Assembly: GCF_016862115.1 (NCBI RefSeq)
Contig: NZ_BOMI01000121.1
Coordinates: 1-64,000, forward strand
Direction of reading: 5' to 3'
DNA: 64,000 bases
Source of the DNA: Paractinoplanes deccanensis
GTDB taxonomy: Bacteria > Actinomycetota > Actinomycetes > Mycobacteriales > Micromonosporaceae
The position numbers were made by a program, and so were the translations under genes. Shown piece after piece: positions 33,950 through 42,258 of the stretch. Position 1 is the first letter of the stretch, and the number at the start of each line of letters is the position of its first letter. The notes under the pieces were generated by a model. That model saw only the letters and a list, made by a program, of their open reading frames with translations. It was not told the origin of the DNA and did no database searches.

Positions 33950-35338
33950 ATGTCCGCCGCACGCCGCTTCGCCGTCATCTCGTCGTCCGAGTCACCGAAG
34001 GACCAGAAAGCGTTGTTCCGGCGGGCGGTGGTGGTGGGCGGGAGCGTCGCCGGGCTGATGGCCGCCCGGGTGCTCAGTGACCACGCCGAGGACGTCGTCG
34101 TCATCGAGCGCGACGACCTGACGGCCCTCGGCGCCGGCGTCCGGCCCGGCGTTCCGCAGGGAAATCAGGTGCACGCGCTGCTGCCGTCGGGCCAGCGTCA
34201 GCTGGAGCGCTGGTTCCCCGGCTTCGTCGAGGAGGCGCTCGCCGAGGGCGCGGTGACGCCGCCGCGCGGCACGAACCGCTTCTATCTGGACGGTCAGCTC
34301 CGCCAGGACCCGCCGTCGGGGCCCGCGGCGGCGCAGGGCATCGTCTCGAGCCGGCCGTTCCTCGAGGCGCTGATCCGGCGCCGGGTGCTCGCGATCCCGA
34401 ACGTGCGCCCGGTCGCCGGGCGCGCCGAGGGGTTGCTGATGGACGGCGACACGGTCACCGGCGTGCGCTACGTCGCCGAGGGGGACAACACGGTCACGGG
34501 GCAGAAGGCGGACTTCGTCGTGGACGCCACGGGACGGTCGAGCCGGCTCGGTGACTGGCTGGACGCGTACGACTTCCCGAAGCCCCCGATGCGGCGCATG
34601 GCCATCAAACTGAACTACGCGACGGCGCTCTACCGGCGCCCGGCGGACCCGGACGTGTGGACGTGCATCTCGATCGCCAACCCGGGACCGGGGCGCACGG
34701 CGCGGATCGGCGGCTTCACCCCGATCGAGGGGGGCCGCTGGACCCTGCTGGTCTCGGGATACGACGCCGACCGCCCGGGGCGCGACGCGGACGAGTTCCG
34801 CGAGCGGTGCGTGCGCGACTTCCCGCCGGAGTTCGGCGAGGTGGCGACGAAGGCCGCGCTCGAGGGCGAGGTGCACACGTACCACCAGGCGGACAGCCGC
34901 CGGCGTGACTTCCACCGGCTGCGCCGCTTCCCGGCCCGCCTCGTCGCGGCGGGCGACGCGGTGGCGTCGTTCAATCCCGTGTACGGGCAGGGCATGACCT
35001 CGGCGATGCTGCACGCGTCGTGCCTGTCGGAGTACCTGCGCGGCGACCCCGATCTGAGCCGCCCGGCGCGTGCCTACTTCGCGGACGTGAAGGTGGTCGT
35101 CGACGCGGCGTGGCAGGTCTCCACGATGGCCGACCTGGCCCTGCCGCACGTCGACGGCCCGTACCCGGCCGGCTACCGGGCGATCCGCTGGGCGAGCGGC
35201 CTCATCTTCAAGGCGTCGATGCGCGACCAGGCGGTGAACCACCGCCTGGGCCAGGTGACGACCATGCTCGCCCATCCGAGCGCGCTGACGAGCCCGCGCT
35301 TCCTGGTGCGGGCTCTCAGCATCGGCGCCCGCGCCTGA
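33950..35338 (+). CDS. FAD-dependent oxidoreductase, geranylgeranyl-reductase-like
   Basis: A 462-residue flavoprotein: AVVVGGSVAGLMAARVLSDHAEDVVVIERD is the FAD dinucleotide motif, DFVVDATGRSSRLGDWL and a C-terminal LVAAGDAVASFNPVYGQGMTSAMLHA (GD motif) follow, as in the FAD monooxygenase/geranylgeranyl reductase group. The substrate is unknown; no biosynthetic neighbours give a clue. The ATG at 33950 is the start; a GTG at 33941 is possible. A hairpin follows the gene. Confidence 0.83.
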   Translation: MSAARRFAVISSSESPKDQKALFRRAVVVGGSVAGLMAARVLSDHAEDVVVIERDDLTALGAGVRPGVPQGNQVHALLPSGQRQLERWFPGFVEEALAEGAVTPPRGTNRFYLDGQLRQDPPSGPAAAQGIVSSRPFLEALIRRRVLAIPNVRPVAGRAEGLLMDGDTVTGVRYVAEGDNTVTGQKADFVVDATGRSSRLGDWLDAYDFPKPPMRRMAIKLNYATALYRRPADPDVWTCISIANPGPGRTARIGGFTPIEGGRWTLLVSGYDADRPGRDADEFRERCVRDFPPEFGEVATKAALEGEVHTYHQADSRRRDFHRLRRFPARLVAAGDAVASFNPVYGQGMTSAMLHASCLSEYLRGDPDLSRPARAYFADVKVVVDAAWQVSTMADLALPHVDGPYPAGYRAIRWASGLIFKASMRDQAVNHRLGQVTTMLAHPSALTSPRFLVRALSIGARA

Positions 35339-35350
35339 GCTCTCTGCCGC

Positions 35351-35374
35351 GGGCGCCTCCCTCGGGCGGCGCCC
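35351..35374. terminator. hairpin between oxidoreductase and msrA
   Basis: GGGCGCC (35351-35357) and GGCGCCC (35368-35374) form a 7-bp stem with a 10-base loop between two convergent genes; it can end transcription in both directions. Confidence 0.5.
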
Positions 35375-35379
35375 TCCGA

Positions 35380-35880
35380 TCAGGCGCGGCGGGGCAGCTT
35401 CCAGTTGGGGCGGGGGAAGTGGCAGGTGTAGCCGTTCGGGATGCGCTCCAGGTAGTCCTGGTGCTCCGGCTCGGCCTCCCAGAACGGGCCCGCCGCCGTC
35501 ACCTCGGTGACCACCTTGCCCGGCCACAGCCCCGACGCCTCGACGTCGGCGATCGTGTCCTCGGCGACCTTCTTCTGCTCGTCACTCGTGTAGAAGATGG
35601 CCGACCGGTAGCTGGTGCCCACGTCGTTGCCCTGACGGTTGAGCGTCGTCGGGTCGTGGATCTGGAAGAAGAATTCGAGGACGTCCCGGTACGACGTCAC
35701 CGCCGGGTCGTAGATGATCTCGATGGCCTCGGCGTGGCCGTCGTGGTTGTAGTAGGTCGCGTTCGGCACGTTGCCACCGGTGTAGCCGACCCGCGTCGAG
35801 ATCACCCCGGGGCGCTTGCGGATCAGATCCTGCATACCCCAGAAACAGCCTCCGGCGAGAATCGCCTTCTCCGTGGCCAT
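35380..35880 (-). CDS. msrA: peptide methionine-S-sulfoxide reductase MsrA
   Basis: A 166-residue enzyme with the active-site motif GCFWG (Cys at residue 12), then the MsrA hallmarks GYTGGNVPNATYYNHDGHAEAIEIIYDP and ending with QDYLERIPNGYTCHFPRPNWKLP. It reduces the S-epimer of methionine sulfoxide in proteins. A Cys in GYTCHFP could resolve the sulfenic acid. ATG at 35880. Single gene, convergent with the flavin oxidoreductase. Confidence 0.95.
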   Translation of the reverse strand: MATEKAILAGGCFWGMQDLIRKRPGVISTRVGYTGGNVPNATYYNHDGHAEAIEIIYDPAVTSYRDVLEFFFQIHDPTTLNRQGNDVGTSYRSAIFYTSDEQKKVAEDTIADVEASGLWPGKVVTEVTAAGPFWEAEPEHQDYLERIPNGYTCHFPRPNWKLPRRA

Positions 35881-35949
35881 GGCGCACACCTCATTCGTCG
35901 GTTGTCCCCAGCATTACCCGCCGGCGCCGCCGGGGCACTGTCATATCGC

Positions 35950-36972
35950 TCACCTGAACGTCAGAACGGGCTTGATAGTTCCGCTCCGGGCAGCGATCTC
36001 GATCTCATCGAACGGGAACTCGGTGATCAGCCGCTCGACCGGCAGGCGCCCCTGGCGGTGCAGATCCACGAGGTACGGGATGAAGCCCGCCGGCGTGGCA
36101 TCGCCCTCGATGACGCCACGCAGCCGGATGCCGTTGTAGAGGACCGTCGCCAGGTCGAGCTCGGCCCGCCCGACCAGCCCGACCAGCGCCAGGGTGCCGC
36201 GCCGCCGGAGAGCACGAAGCCCCTCGTCGATCACCTCGGGCCGCCCCGTCGTGTCGACGACGTAGTGAACACCCGCTAACTTCCTGTCCACGGCTCCCAG
36301 CTCAAGCGCTAGATCACGTCGTTCCGCCACCCGGTCGACCACCAACACTTCGCACCCGGCGGCAACCGCGGCCATGACCGCGCTCAGCCCGACCGCGCCC
36401 GCGCCCAGCACCGCGACCGTCTCGCCCTTCTCCGGCCGCAGAACGGTGAAGACCGTCCCCGCGCCGGTCTGCACGCTGCACCCCAACGGCGCGGCGAGGG
36501 CCGCCGGAAGGCCGGCCGGAACCTTGACGGTGTTCGACTCGTACGCCAGCGCGTAGGTCGCGAAGCTCGACTGCCCGAAGAAGTTGCCGTACACCGCCCG
36601 TCCGCCCCGCGAGTGCGGCGTACTGCCGTCGCTCCGGGTGCCCCGTGCGTTCAGATCACTGCGCAGGCAGTACGCCGGATGTCCCGCCCCGCACTGCTCG
36701 CAGGCCCCGCAGCTCCGGAACGTCAGGCACACCGTGTCCCCGGGCGAAACGGCGCTGACCTCCGCGCCGACCGCCTCGACCACGCCGGCCCCTTCATGCC
36801 CGAAGACCATCGGCGTCCTCGTCCACCCCCGCCGCATGGCAAGGTCCGTATGGCAGATCCCGGCCGCCGTGACCCGCACGAGGATCTCGTCCGCCCGCGG
36901 CTCTTCCAGCTCCACGTCCGCGACCACGAAGGCCCCGCCCGGCTCCTCGACCACCGCCGCCCGGATCCTCAC
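35950..36972 (-). CDS. zinc alcohol dehydrogenase (aryl-alcohol type)
   Basis: A 340-residue medium-chain dehydrogenase. Catalytic zinc ligands are in GICHTDLAMRRG and GHEGAGVVE; four structural-zinc Cys lie in CGACEQCGAGHPAYC. NAD-binding GAGAVGLSAVMAAV follows. Compared with aryl-alcohol dehydrogenases, the stretch after the cofactor site (near 'LGAVDRKLAGVHYVVD') is about 15-20 residues shorter. It oxidises an alcohol with NAD+. The GTG start has GGGAGGAAAC upstream and overlaps the stop of the DUF4334 gene by 4 bases (GTGA). Confidence 0.85.
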   Translation of the reverse strand: MRIRAAVVEEPGGAFVVADVELEEPRADEILVRVTAAGICHTDLAMRRGWTRTPMVFGHEGAGVVEAVGAEVSAVSPGDTVCLTFRSCGACEQCGAGHPAYCLRSDLNARGTRSDGSTPHSRGGRAVYGNFFGQSSFATYALAYESNTVKVPAGLPAALAAPLGCSVQTGAGTVFTVLRPEKGETVAVLGAGAVGLSAVMAAVAAGCEVLVVDRVAERRDLALELGAVDRKLAGVHYVVDTTGRPEVIDEGLRALRRRGTLALVGLVGRAELDLATVLYNGIRLRGVIEGDATPAGFIPYLVDLHRQGRLPVERLITEFPFDEIEIAARSGTIKPVLTFR

Positions 36973-37472
36973 GTTTCCTCCCCGTGCGCGGCCCGCGGAG
37001 CGGTTTCTTCCCTCTGGAGCAGGAAGTAGTAGTGCCGCCCGTTGTCGAGCACGCCCTTGCCGTTCATCACCCCCAGCAGGGTCGAGTCGTCGACCCGCTT
37101 GAAGTGGTCGAGCACCGGCCGGCCGTCGTAGACCATCGTGGCCGTCGCCTCACCCCGGAACTCCACCATCCACAGGCTGGCCCCACCCTTGGCCATCTCC
37201 TCGTTGGCGAACAGCTCGCCGTTCTCGTCCCGGCACACCAGCGGCGTGACCTCCGTGAGCGAGGCGAACGTCTTGCCGTGCCACCGTGCCCGCTCCAGCT
37301 GCCCTTCGAAGCTGTGCCCGCTGACAAACTCGCTGCCGGCCCACGCCCCCAGGATCTCCTCGGGCCGGACGGGCGGAAGCACACCCCAGATCGCGTCGAG
37401 CTCCTCGATCGTCACCTTGCCGCCGGCCGCGCGAACGGCCTTCAGCCGGTCGCGCCCCTCACTGGCATCCAT
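36969..37472 (-). CDS. GXWXG/DUF4334 domain protein
   Basis: A 167-residue protein. The N-half shows the GXWXG segment EILGAWAGSEFVSGHSFEGQL and the C-half the DUF4334-type EFRGEATATMVYDGRPVLDHFKRVDDSTLLGVMNGKGVL. Such two-domain proteins are small lipocalin-like folds of uncertain function. AAGGAGGTGG gives a strong ribosome site. It is the first gene of a two-gene operon with the alcohol dehydrogenase, and a palindrome lies just upstream. Confidence 0.85.
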   Translation of the reverse strand: MDASEGRDRLKAVRAAGGKVTIEELDAIWGVLPPVRPEEILGAWAGSEFVSGHSFEGQLERARWHGKTFASLTEVTPLVCRDENGELFANEEMAKGGASLWMVEFRGEATATMVYDGRPVLDHFKRVDDSTLLGVMNGKGVLDNGRHYYFLLQREETAPRAAHGEET

Positions 37473-37490
37473 ACCACGGCCACCTCCTTG

Positions 37491-37505
37491 TTGGCGTCAC
37501 GCCAA
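37491..37505. promoter_or_regulatory. palindrome upstream of the DUF4334 operon
   Basis: TTGGCG-N3-CGCCAA (37491-37505) is a perfect 6-bp inverted repeat 18 bases upstream of the DUF4334 gene start. Its location fits an operator for that operon, but no regulator gene is adjacent. Confidence 0.4.
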
Positions 37506-37668
37506 TAAGCTCTCAGCTGGCCGCATCGATAGCAAGTTAACGACTATTCTCATGTCGCTGGCCACGAATGGAAAGGTCCACAGCATTCGACGAGCCGCCA
37601 AGTTAGCCGCGGTTCCCCTGATGTGTACGAGCGGAGCATCGGGCATGCGGAGCTAGGTTCCGGACCGT

Positions 37669-37970
37669 CGTGGTGCGTCGGGCCTGGTGGTGTGCTGGGG
37701 CCGTCGGTGCGTTGGGTCTGGTGGGAGCGTTGGCCTGGTGGGTGTGTGTTGGGCCTGGTGCGTGCGTTGGCCCTGGTGCGCTCGGCCCGGTAGTGCACTG
37801 GTCGTGCGCTGGGCCCCGGTAGTGCGCTGGGCCGCGTAGCGCGCTGGTAGTGCGCTGGGCCCGGGTAGTGCGCTGGGCCCCGGTAGTGCGCTGGTAGTGC
37901 GCTGGGCCCGGGTAGTGCGCTGGTAGTGCGCTGGCCTGGTACAGCGCTGGGCACGGTGGTGCGTTCATTT
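37669..37970. repeat. degenerate tandem array of 11- and 18-bp units
   Basis: A gene-free stretch of about 790 bases (37473-38267) contains a tandem array. Copies of TAGTGCGC start at 37820, 37848, 37866, 37884, 37895, 37913 and 37924, with a variant at 37837. The spacing is 18, 18, 11, 18, 11, so an 11-bp word GGTAGTGCGCT alternates with a copy extended by GGGCCC(G/C). Looser GTGCG/TGGGCCTG repeats fill 37669-37820 and fade after 37970. No function is known. I do not see a gene or RNA in 37970-38267. Confidence 0.85.
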
Positions 37971-38267
37971 GCCTGGTGCGCAAGGCACAATAGCGCTTCC
38001 GACACTGGAGCATATGGGGCACGGTGATGTGCAGCACGCAATGATGTGTTACGCACGGCATGTGCCATGCAGCAGGCCTCCAGTGCCGTGGGGGTGCGGT
38101 GCCTTTGGTGCGCGGTCCGGTGGAACCTTCTCGGCCCTGTGCTGCGTCGAGCGCAATAACGTGTAACGCAGTGATGTGCCTGGTGCGGCAGGGCCCAGCT
38201 CTTGGGTGCCTGGGGCCGAGGTGTGGCGGTCCGGGTCCGGCGGGAAATGCTGGTGGCGGTCGCGTGG

Positions 38268-38798
38268 TCAGGCTATGAGGCGGTCCAGCAAGGGAAACTC
38301 GTCGTAGGTCTGGTTGTGGTCGCCGAAGTGGCCGTCGTTGCGGATCAGCTGGGTGCCGCCGACGCGGTCGAACATGGCGCGGCCCTGGGTGGCGTCGCAG
38401 CCGTACGGGTCGGTGGCCGAGTTGATGAAGTACGGGTCGCGGACGTTGGCGCGGATGGCGTCCCAGTCGTACGACGAGCGCAGCACGGGCTCGTCGCTCG
38501 TGTTGGGCGGGGTGCAGTAGCCGGCGACCAGGAAGGCGCGGTCCACGGCTACCTTCTCGAGGATCGCCAGCAGCAGGGCGGCGCCGCCGGAGTGGCCGAC
38601 GAGCACCGTGCGCCGGTCGAAGGTGTGTGCGGCGAGCACCCGCGGCAGGAAAGTGTCGATGGGCTCGACGTTGAGGCCCGGGTAGTGCGGCACCTCGACG
38701 GTGTAGCCGCGGGCCGCGAGGCGCCCGGCCAGCCAGGGGTACCACGCGACCTCGGGGCTGGCGTCGGTGCCGTGGAAGATGATCGCCCTCTGCTCCAT
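38268..38798 (-). CDS. alpha/beta hydrolase, RBBP9/YdeN-like
   Basis: A 176-residue serine hydrolase-like protein. It starts AIIFHGTDASPEVAWYPWLAGRLAARGY and has the nucleophile elbow GHSGG near residue 74, NDGHFG near the C-end for the His. Family members (YdeN/RBBP9) are compact hydrolases of largely unknown substrate. The ATG at 38798 is chosen by family length; an ATG at 38816 is equally open because neither has a ribosome site. It is divergent from the membrane DUF5919-like gene. Confidence 0.78.
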   Translation of the reverse strand: MEQRAIIFHGTDASPEVAWYPWLAGRLAARGYTVEVPHYPGLNVEPIDTFLPRVLAAHTFDRRTVLVGHSGGAALLLAILEKVAVDRAFLVAGYCTPPNTSDEPVLRSSYDWDAIRANVRDPYFINSATDPYGCDATQGRAMFDRVGGTQLIRNDGHFGDHNQTYDEFPLLDRLIA

Positions 38799-38836
38799 GG
38801 GCGGAGGATAAGGCATCGATCTGCGACCATGGGCGG

Positions 38837-39826
38837 ATGTGGCGCGGACGGTGGCTGTCCTATGTGTATCTGGGCATCGGGTTTCTGCTGCTCGTGGCGG
38901 CCTTCTTCCTGCTCTACCCGGTGCGTGACACGGAGGGGTTCGGCACCGACCTGCGCATCAACATCGGGGCCAACCTGCTCGACCTGGTGCTCGCGGCGCT
39001 CGTCCTGCAACCACTGATTCTCTTCCTCAACCGCAACGCGGTGAAGCGGCGCAACCGCCTCGACTACCGGGCGGTGATCAAGCGGATCGAGGACGCCGCG
39101 GACCGGGTGGACATCTGGAAGCACTGGACCGGGCTACTGGAGGCCAAGCACGAACGGGCGTTCACTTCCGCGGTCCTGAAAGCGCTCGAGCGTGGCGTGC
39201 GGTTTCGCATCGTGCTGACCGACCCGTCGAGCCCAGCCGCGGCGGAACGGGCGCGGCAGGTGGCGCCCACGGACGCGGTGGCGCTGATGCGGCAGAACAT
39301 CGAGCGGCTCGACGAGTTCGTGGGGCGAATGCCCGCTAACTTCCGGGACCTGTTCACCGTACGGATCAGTCAGGCAGGACCGGCGCACGCGCTCTACCGC
39401 GTGGACGACTGGCTGTCGTACGGGATCTTCCGGGACCGGCGGGTGAGCGAAAGCTCGCAGCGTGAGGTGCGGGTCCGCGGCGACCTGGGTGAGCTGGCGC
39501 TGGAGGCCTTCGACAACCGCTGGAAGGGGCCGGGCCTGCTCACCCTCGCCGAGCACGAGCGGATGCCGCTGCGCCTCACGGTCGCCGGCGAGACCGCCGA
39601 GCACGAACTGCGGTACGTGCTGTACGAGGGTGAGCACTGGGTCAATGTGAACCCGGCGGCCCTGTCGCAGGCGTTCCACCCCGACCATCAGGTGATCGGC
39701 GACGGCGCCCGGCGATACGTGCTGGCCGAGGCGAGCCCGGAGACGCGCGAGCGGGTGGCCGCCCTGTACGCGGCGAAGTACGGCCCGGACCAGGGCGCCG
39801 TCCTGCTGCGCCTGATCGGCGCCTAA
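38837..39826 (+). CDS. membrane-anchored DUF5919-like protein
   Basis: A 329-residue protein: two hydrophobic helices (about 8-28 and 47-66) anchor a cytoplasmic domain. That domain resembles DUF5919 (phospholipase-D-like fold without the full HKD motifs): VDIWKHWTGLL, AVLKALERGVRFRIVLTDPSSPAAAERA, and 'AFDNRWKGPG'. Function unknown. The gene lies between two tandem arrays and divergent from the alpha/beta hydrolase. The start ATG is the only one near the first helix. Confidence 0.68.
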   Translation: MWRGRWLSYVYLGIGFLLLVAAFFLLYPVRDTEGFGTDLRINIGANLLDLVLAALVLQPLILFLNRNAVKRRNRLDYRAVIKRIEDAADRVDIWKHWTGLLEAKHERAFTSAVLKALERGVRFRIVLTDPSSPAAAERARQVAPTDAVALMRQNIERLDEFVGRMPANFRDLFTVRISQAGPAHALYRVDDWLSYGIFRDRRVSESSQREVRVRGDLGELALEAFDNRWKGPGLLTLAEHERMPLRLTVAGETAEHELRYVLYEGEHWVNVNPAALSQAFHPDHQVIGDGARRYVLAEASPETRERVAALYAAKYGPDQGAVLLRLIGA

Positions 39827-39875
39827 CGGCCGCCGCTCGCCGGCAATCAGCGAATCGGCACGTGGTTCGCGATGC

Positions 39876-40011
39876 GCGGCTCAGGGGCGCGGTTCAAGGA
39901 GGCAGAGTGCGGTTCAGGGAAGCGGGGCGCGGTTCAAGGAGGCAGAGCGCGGTTCAGGGAAGCGGGGCGCGGTTCAAGGGAAGCCGGACGCGGCTCACGG
40001 AAGCCGGGACC
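39876..40011. repeat. tandem array with exact 20-bp period
   Basis: GCGGTTCA (or GCGGCTCA) starts at 39876, 39889, 39909, 39929, 39949, 39969 and 39990: four steps of exactly 20 bases and then 21. The 20-mers alternate in the second half between AAGGAGGCAGAG and GGGAAGCGGG-type endings, giving a 40-bp super-repeat. The array fills the 197-base gap between two convergent genes. No coding or RNA role is evident. Confidence 0.85.
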
Positions 40012-40023
40012 GGTCCGGGGCGG

Positions 40024-40455
40024 TCAGTTCGCGTAGACGCGGGACGGGGTGATCAGGACCGCCGTTCGGCGCTGTTCGCGCATGACGTGGTCGTATTCGT
40101 CCCAGTTGTCGTGGGTGCCGCCCGCGTTCGTGAAGATCTCGCGGAGCAGCAGGCGCAGGGCCTCGCCGTCGATGTCCGGCCGCGGGTCGTCCGGGCCGGC
40201 CAGCTCGGCGCGGCCCTCCACGGCCGCCCACTGCCAGCCGCTGCGGAAGGTCACGGTCACCTGCGGGCGGGCCCGGAGGTTGGCGAGCTTCACCTTGCCG
40301 TACGTCACGAAGGCCAGCATCGGCTCGCCGCGGCGGACGATGGCCGTGTTGACCAGCGAGCTCTGGATGGTCTGGTCGGCGCGCAACGTCGACACGACGG
40401 CCAGCCCGGTCTCCTGGCGGCTGAGTTCCCAGGCCTGCTCCAGCGTCATCCCCAT
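40024..40455 (-). CDS. PPOX-class F420-dependent oxidoreductase
   Basis: A 143-residue split-barrel protein: 'ELSRQETGLAVVSTLRADQTIQSSLVNTAIV' then LAFVTYGKVKLANLRARPQVTVTFRSG, the classic pyridoxamine-oxidase-like pattern of actinobacterial F420 enzymes. It binds F420 or flavin and reduces small molecules; the substrate is unknown. Start at 40455 is chosen, with a second ATG at 40449. Convergent with the 20-bp repeat array side of the DUF5919 gene. Confidence 0.85.
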   Translation of the reverse strand: MGMTLEQAWELSRQETGLAVVSTLRADQTIQSSLVNTAIVRRGEPMLAFVTYGKVKLANLRARPQVTVTFRSGWQWAAVEGRAELAGPDDPRPDIDGEALRLLLREIFTNAGGTHDNWDEYDHVMREQRRTAVLITPSRVYAN

Positions 40456-40511
40456 GAGCCGAACGCTACCCGCGATCGGCCGGCGCGGGGCCGGGGGACG
40501 CGGGCCGATCT

Positions 40512-40688
40512 TTACCAGGCGCCGGCCAGCGACGCCACGCCGCCGACGGCGGTGGCGGCCGTGCATGCGGTCAGCAGGGCAGTGCACAGCTGGTTGGCGC
40601 GCCGGTGGGCCGCGGCGCCGGGCTGGTCCAGGTAGGCGGCCAGCACGCCCCACGAGACGGCCAGGCCGCCGAGCACGAAGCCGAACAT
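40512..40688 (-). CDS. small membrane protein, unknown
   Basis: A 58-residue protein with two hydrophobic helices (about 2-18 and 31-55) split by a short charged loop. ATG 40688; a longer in-frame form exists but is less likely. It sits upstream of the PPOX gene and downstream of the flavoprotein gene, both on the same strand. No family is recognised; it is supported only by hydrophobicity pattern and codon usage. Confidence 0.45.
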   Translation of the reverse strand: MFGFVLGGLAVSWGVLAAYLDQPGAAAHRRANQLCTALLTACTAATAVGGVASLAGAW

Positions 40689-40757
40689 CGGCACAGCCTG
40701 CCGGTCGCGGCCGCACCGGGCCGCCAACGCGCGATGACATGCTGGTGAACAGCGCGA

Positions 40758-42083
40758 TTACTCGCGGTTCAGGCCGTGCAGGGCGGCGACGTAGATCTCG
40801 GAGAACGTCGGGAACGGCTGGATCGTGTCGCGCAGGATGTCCAGCGGCACCTTCGCGCGGATGGCCAGGGTCGCTTGCTGGAGCCAGTCGCCTGCCTCCG
40901 GGCCGAGGGCGTACGCGCCGGTCAGCACCTCGCCGTCGCTGAGCAGCGTGAGGAAGCCGTTCGAGTCCGCGTACTGCCGGGTGTAGGTGGCGGTCTTGGC
41001 GACGTCCTTCAGCTCCACCGTGGAGCTGATCGCGCCCGACGTCGCGCCCACCGCGGCCGCCTGCGGGTCGGTGAAGCTCACGCGCGGCACGGCCGTGTAG
41101 TCGGCCTTGCGCGGGCGGCCGGCGATGTTGTCCGCCACCACCTCACCCTGGTATTTGCCGACGTGGGTGAGCATCCAGGCCCCGGTCGCGTCGCCGACGA
41201 CCCACAGGTTCGGCGCGGCCCGCAGGTGGTCGTCCACCGGGATGCCCTTGCGGCCCGGCACGAGCGTGACGCCGACCGTCTCCAGCCCGATGCCGTCCAC
41301 CCGCGGGGCCCGCCCGGTGGCCACCAGCAGCCGGTCGCCGCGTAGTTCCCGGCCGTCGTCCAGCACCAGGACGTAGTCGGCGCCGTCCCGCCGCGCCGCC
41401 ACGGCCCGGCCACCGAGGGCCAGCTCGACGCCGTCGCGCCGCAGCACCTCGGTCAGGGCCGCGCCCAGCGGGGCCGGTTCGTGCGGCAGGACGCGGTCGC
41501 CGGGCGCGGTGAGAACGACTTCGCCGCCGAGACGGCGTACGGCCTGGGCCATCTCGACCCCCACCGGGCCGGCGCCGAGGATGACCAGCCGGCGCGGCAC
41601 CTCGGTCATGCCCGTCACCTCGCGGTTGGTCCAGACACCGTCGAGCTCGCGCAGCCCCGCGATCGGCGGGATGATCGGCGACGCTCCGTTGGCCAGGACG
41701 ACGTGCTCGGCGGTGTGGCGTGCCCCGTCCACCTCCACCGCTCCCGGGCCCGCGAGCCGGCCCGTGCCGCGCAGCAGGGTGATGCCCGCCGAGGCCAGCC
41801 ACCGCTCCTGACCCGCGTCCGAGTAGTCGGACACCATGAAGTCCCGCCAGGCCAGCGCCCGCTTCACGTCCACCTCGGCGGCCGACTCCGCGTCCCGCGC
41901 CGCCCGCACCGCCTCGCCGGGGCGCAGCAGGGTCTTCGACGGGATGCACGCGTAGTAGGAGCATTCCCCGCCGACCAGGTGCCGTTCGACCAGCGCGACC
42001 CGCAGGCCGCGCTCGGCCAGGGCCCCGGCGCAGTGCTCGCCCGGCGAGCCGCCCCCGATCACGATGACGTCGTAGTCGCTCAT
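40758..42083 (-). CDS. pyridine nucleotide-disulfide oxidoreductase lacking the catalytic His
   Basis: A 441-residue flavoprotein: FAD motif VIVIGGGSPGEHCAGAL, redox pair GGECSYYACIPSKTLL (Cys-x4-Cys), NAD motif VILGAGPVGVEMAQAV, a second FAD segment 'WVVGDATG', and a C-terminal dimer domain. The usual active-site His of the HPT-(x)-E motif near the C-end is replaced: the sequence reads FPTFSE, so base catalysis with the thiols may differ. It could be a dihydrolipoyl- or mercuric-reductase relative. GGGAGGGCATGGC precedes the ATG. It is divergent from the pyruvate oxidase gene. Confidence 0.85.
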   Translation of the reverse strand: MSDYDVIVIGGGSPGEHCAGALAERGLRVALVERHLVGGECSYYACIPSKTLLRPGEAVRAARDAESAAEVDVKRALAWRDFMVSDYSDAGQERWLASAGITLLRGTGRLAGPGAVEVDGARHTAEHVVLANGASPIIPPIAGLRELDGVWTNREVTGMTEVPRRLVILGAGPVGVEMAQAVRRLGGEVVLTAPGDRVLPHEPAPLGAALTEVLRRDGVELALGGRAVAARRDGADYVLVLDDGRELRGDRLLVATGRAPRVDGIGLETVGVTLVPGRKGIPVDDHLRAAPNLWVVGDATGAWMLTHVGKYQGEVVADNIAGRPRKADYTAVPRVSFTDPQAAAVGATSGAISSTVELKDVAKTATYTRQYADSNGFLTLLSDGEVLTGAYALGPEAGDWLQQATLAIRAKVPLDILRDTIQPFPTFSEIYVAALHGLNRE

Positions 42084-42258
42084 GCCATGCCCTCCCGCAG
42101 ACGAGTTCCTGACCTCACCCTGGCGGACGCGCCCGCACCCCCGTACCGGTGGAAGACCCTGGTGTCGCGCATCCCGGGGGTTTACCCGGGCGCGCGACCA
42201 GTGATCGGGGCGCGACGGTGGACGTGGTCCAGTGATCCGATCGGACAGGAGAGACACG

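Noticed and set aside
37550..38068. 172-codon open frame across the repeat array on the minus strand
   Set aside because: It is rich in Pro/Ala/His only because the array lacks stops in that frame; no ribosome site, no domain and the sequence is set by the repeat unit.
37669..40011. CRISPR interpretation of the two tandem arrays
   Set aside because: Units are contiguous with no unique spacers and there are no cas genes.
42198..42237. Two CCAGTGATC words 31 bases apart upstream of poxB
   Set aside because: Nine-base direct repeats could be a regulator site, but the match is short and no binder is suggested.
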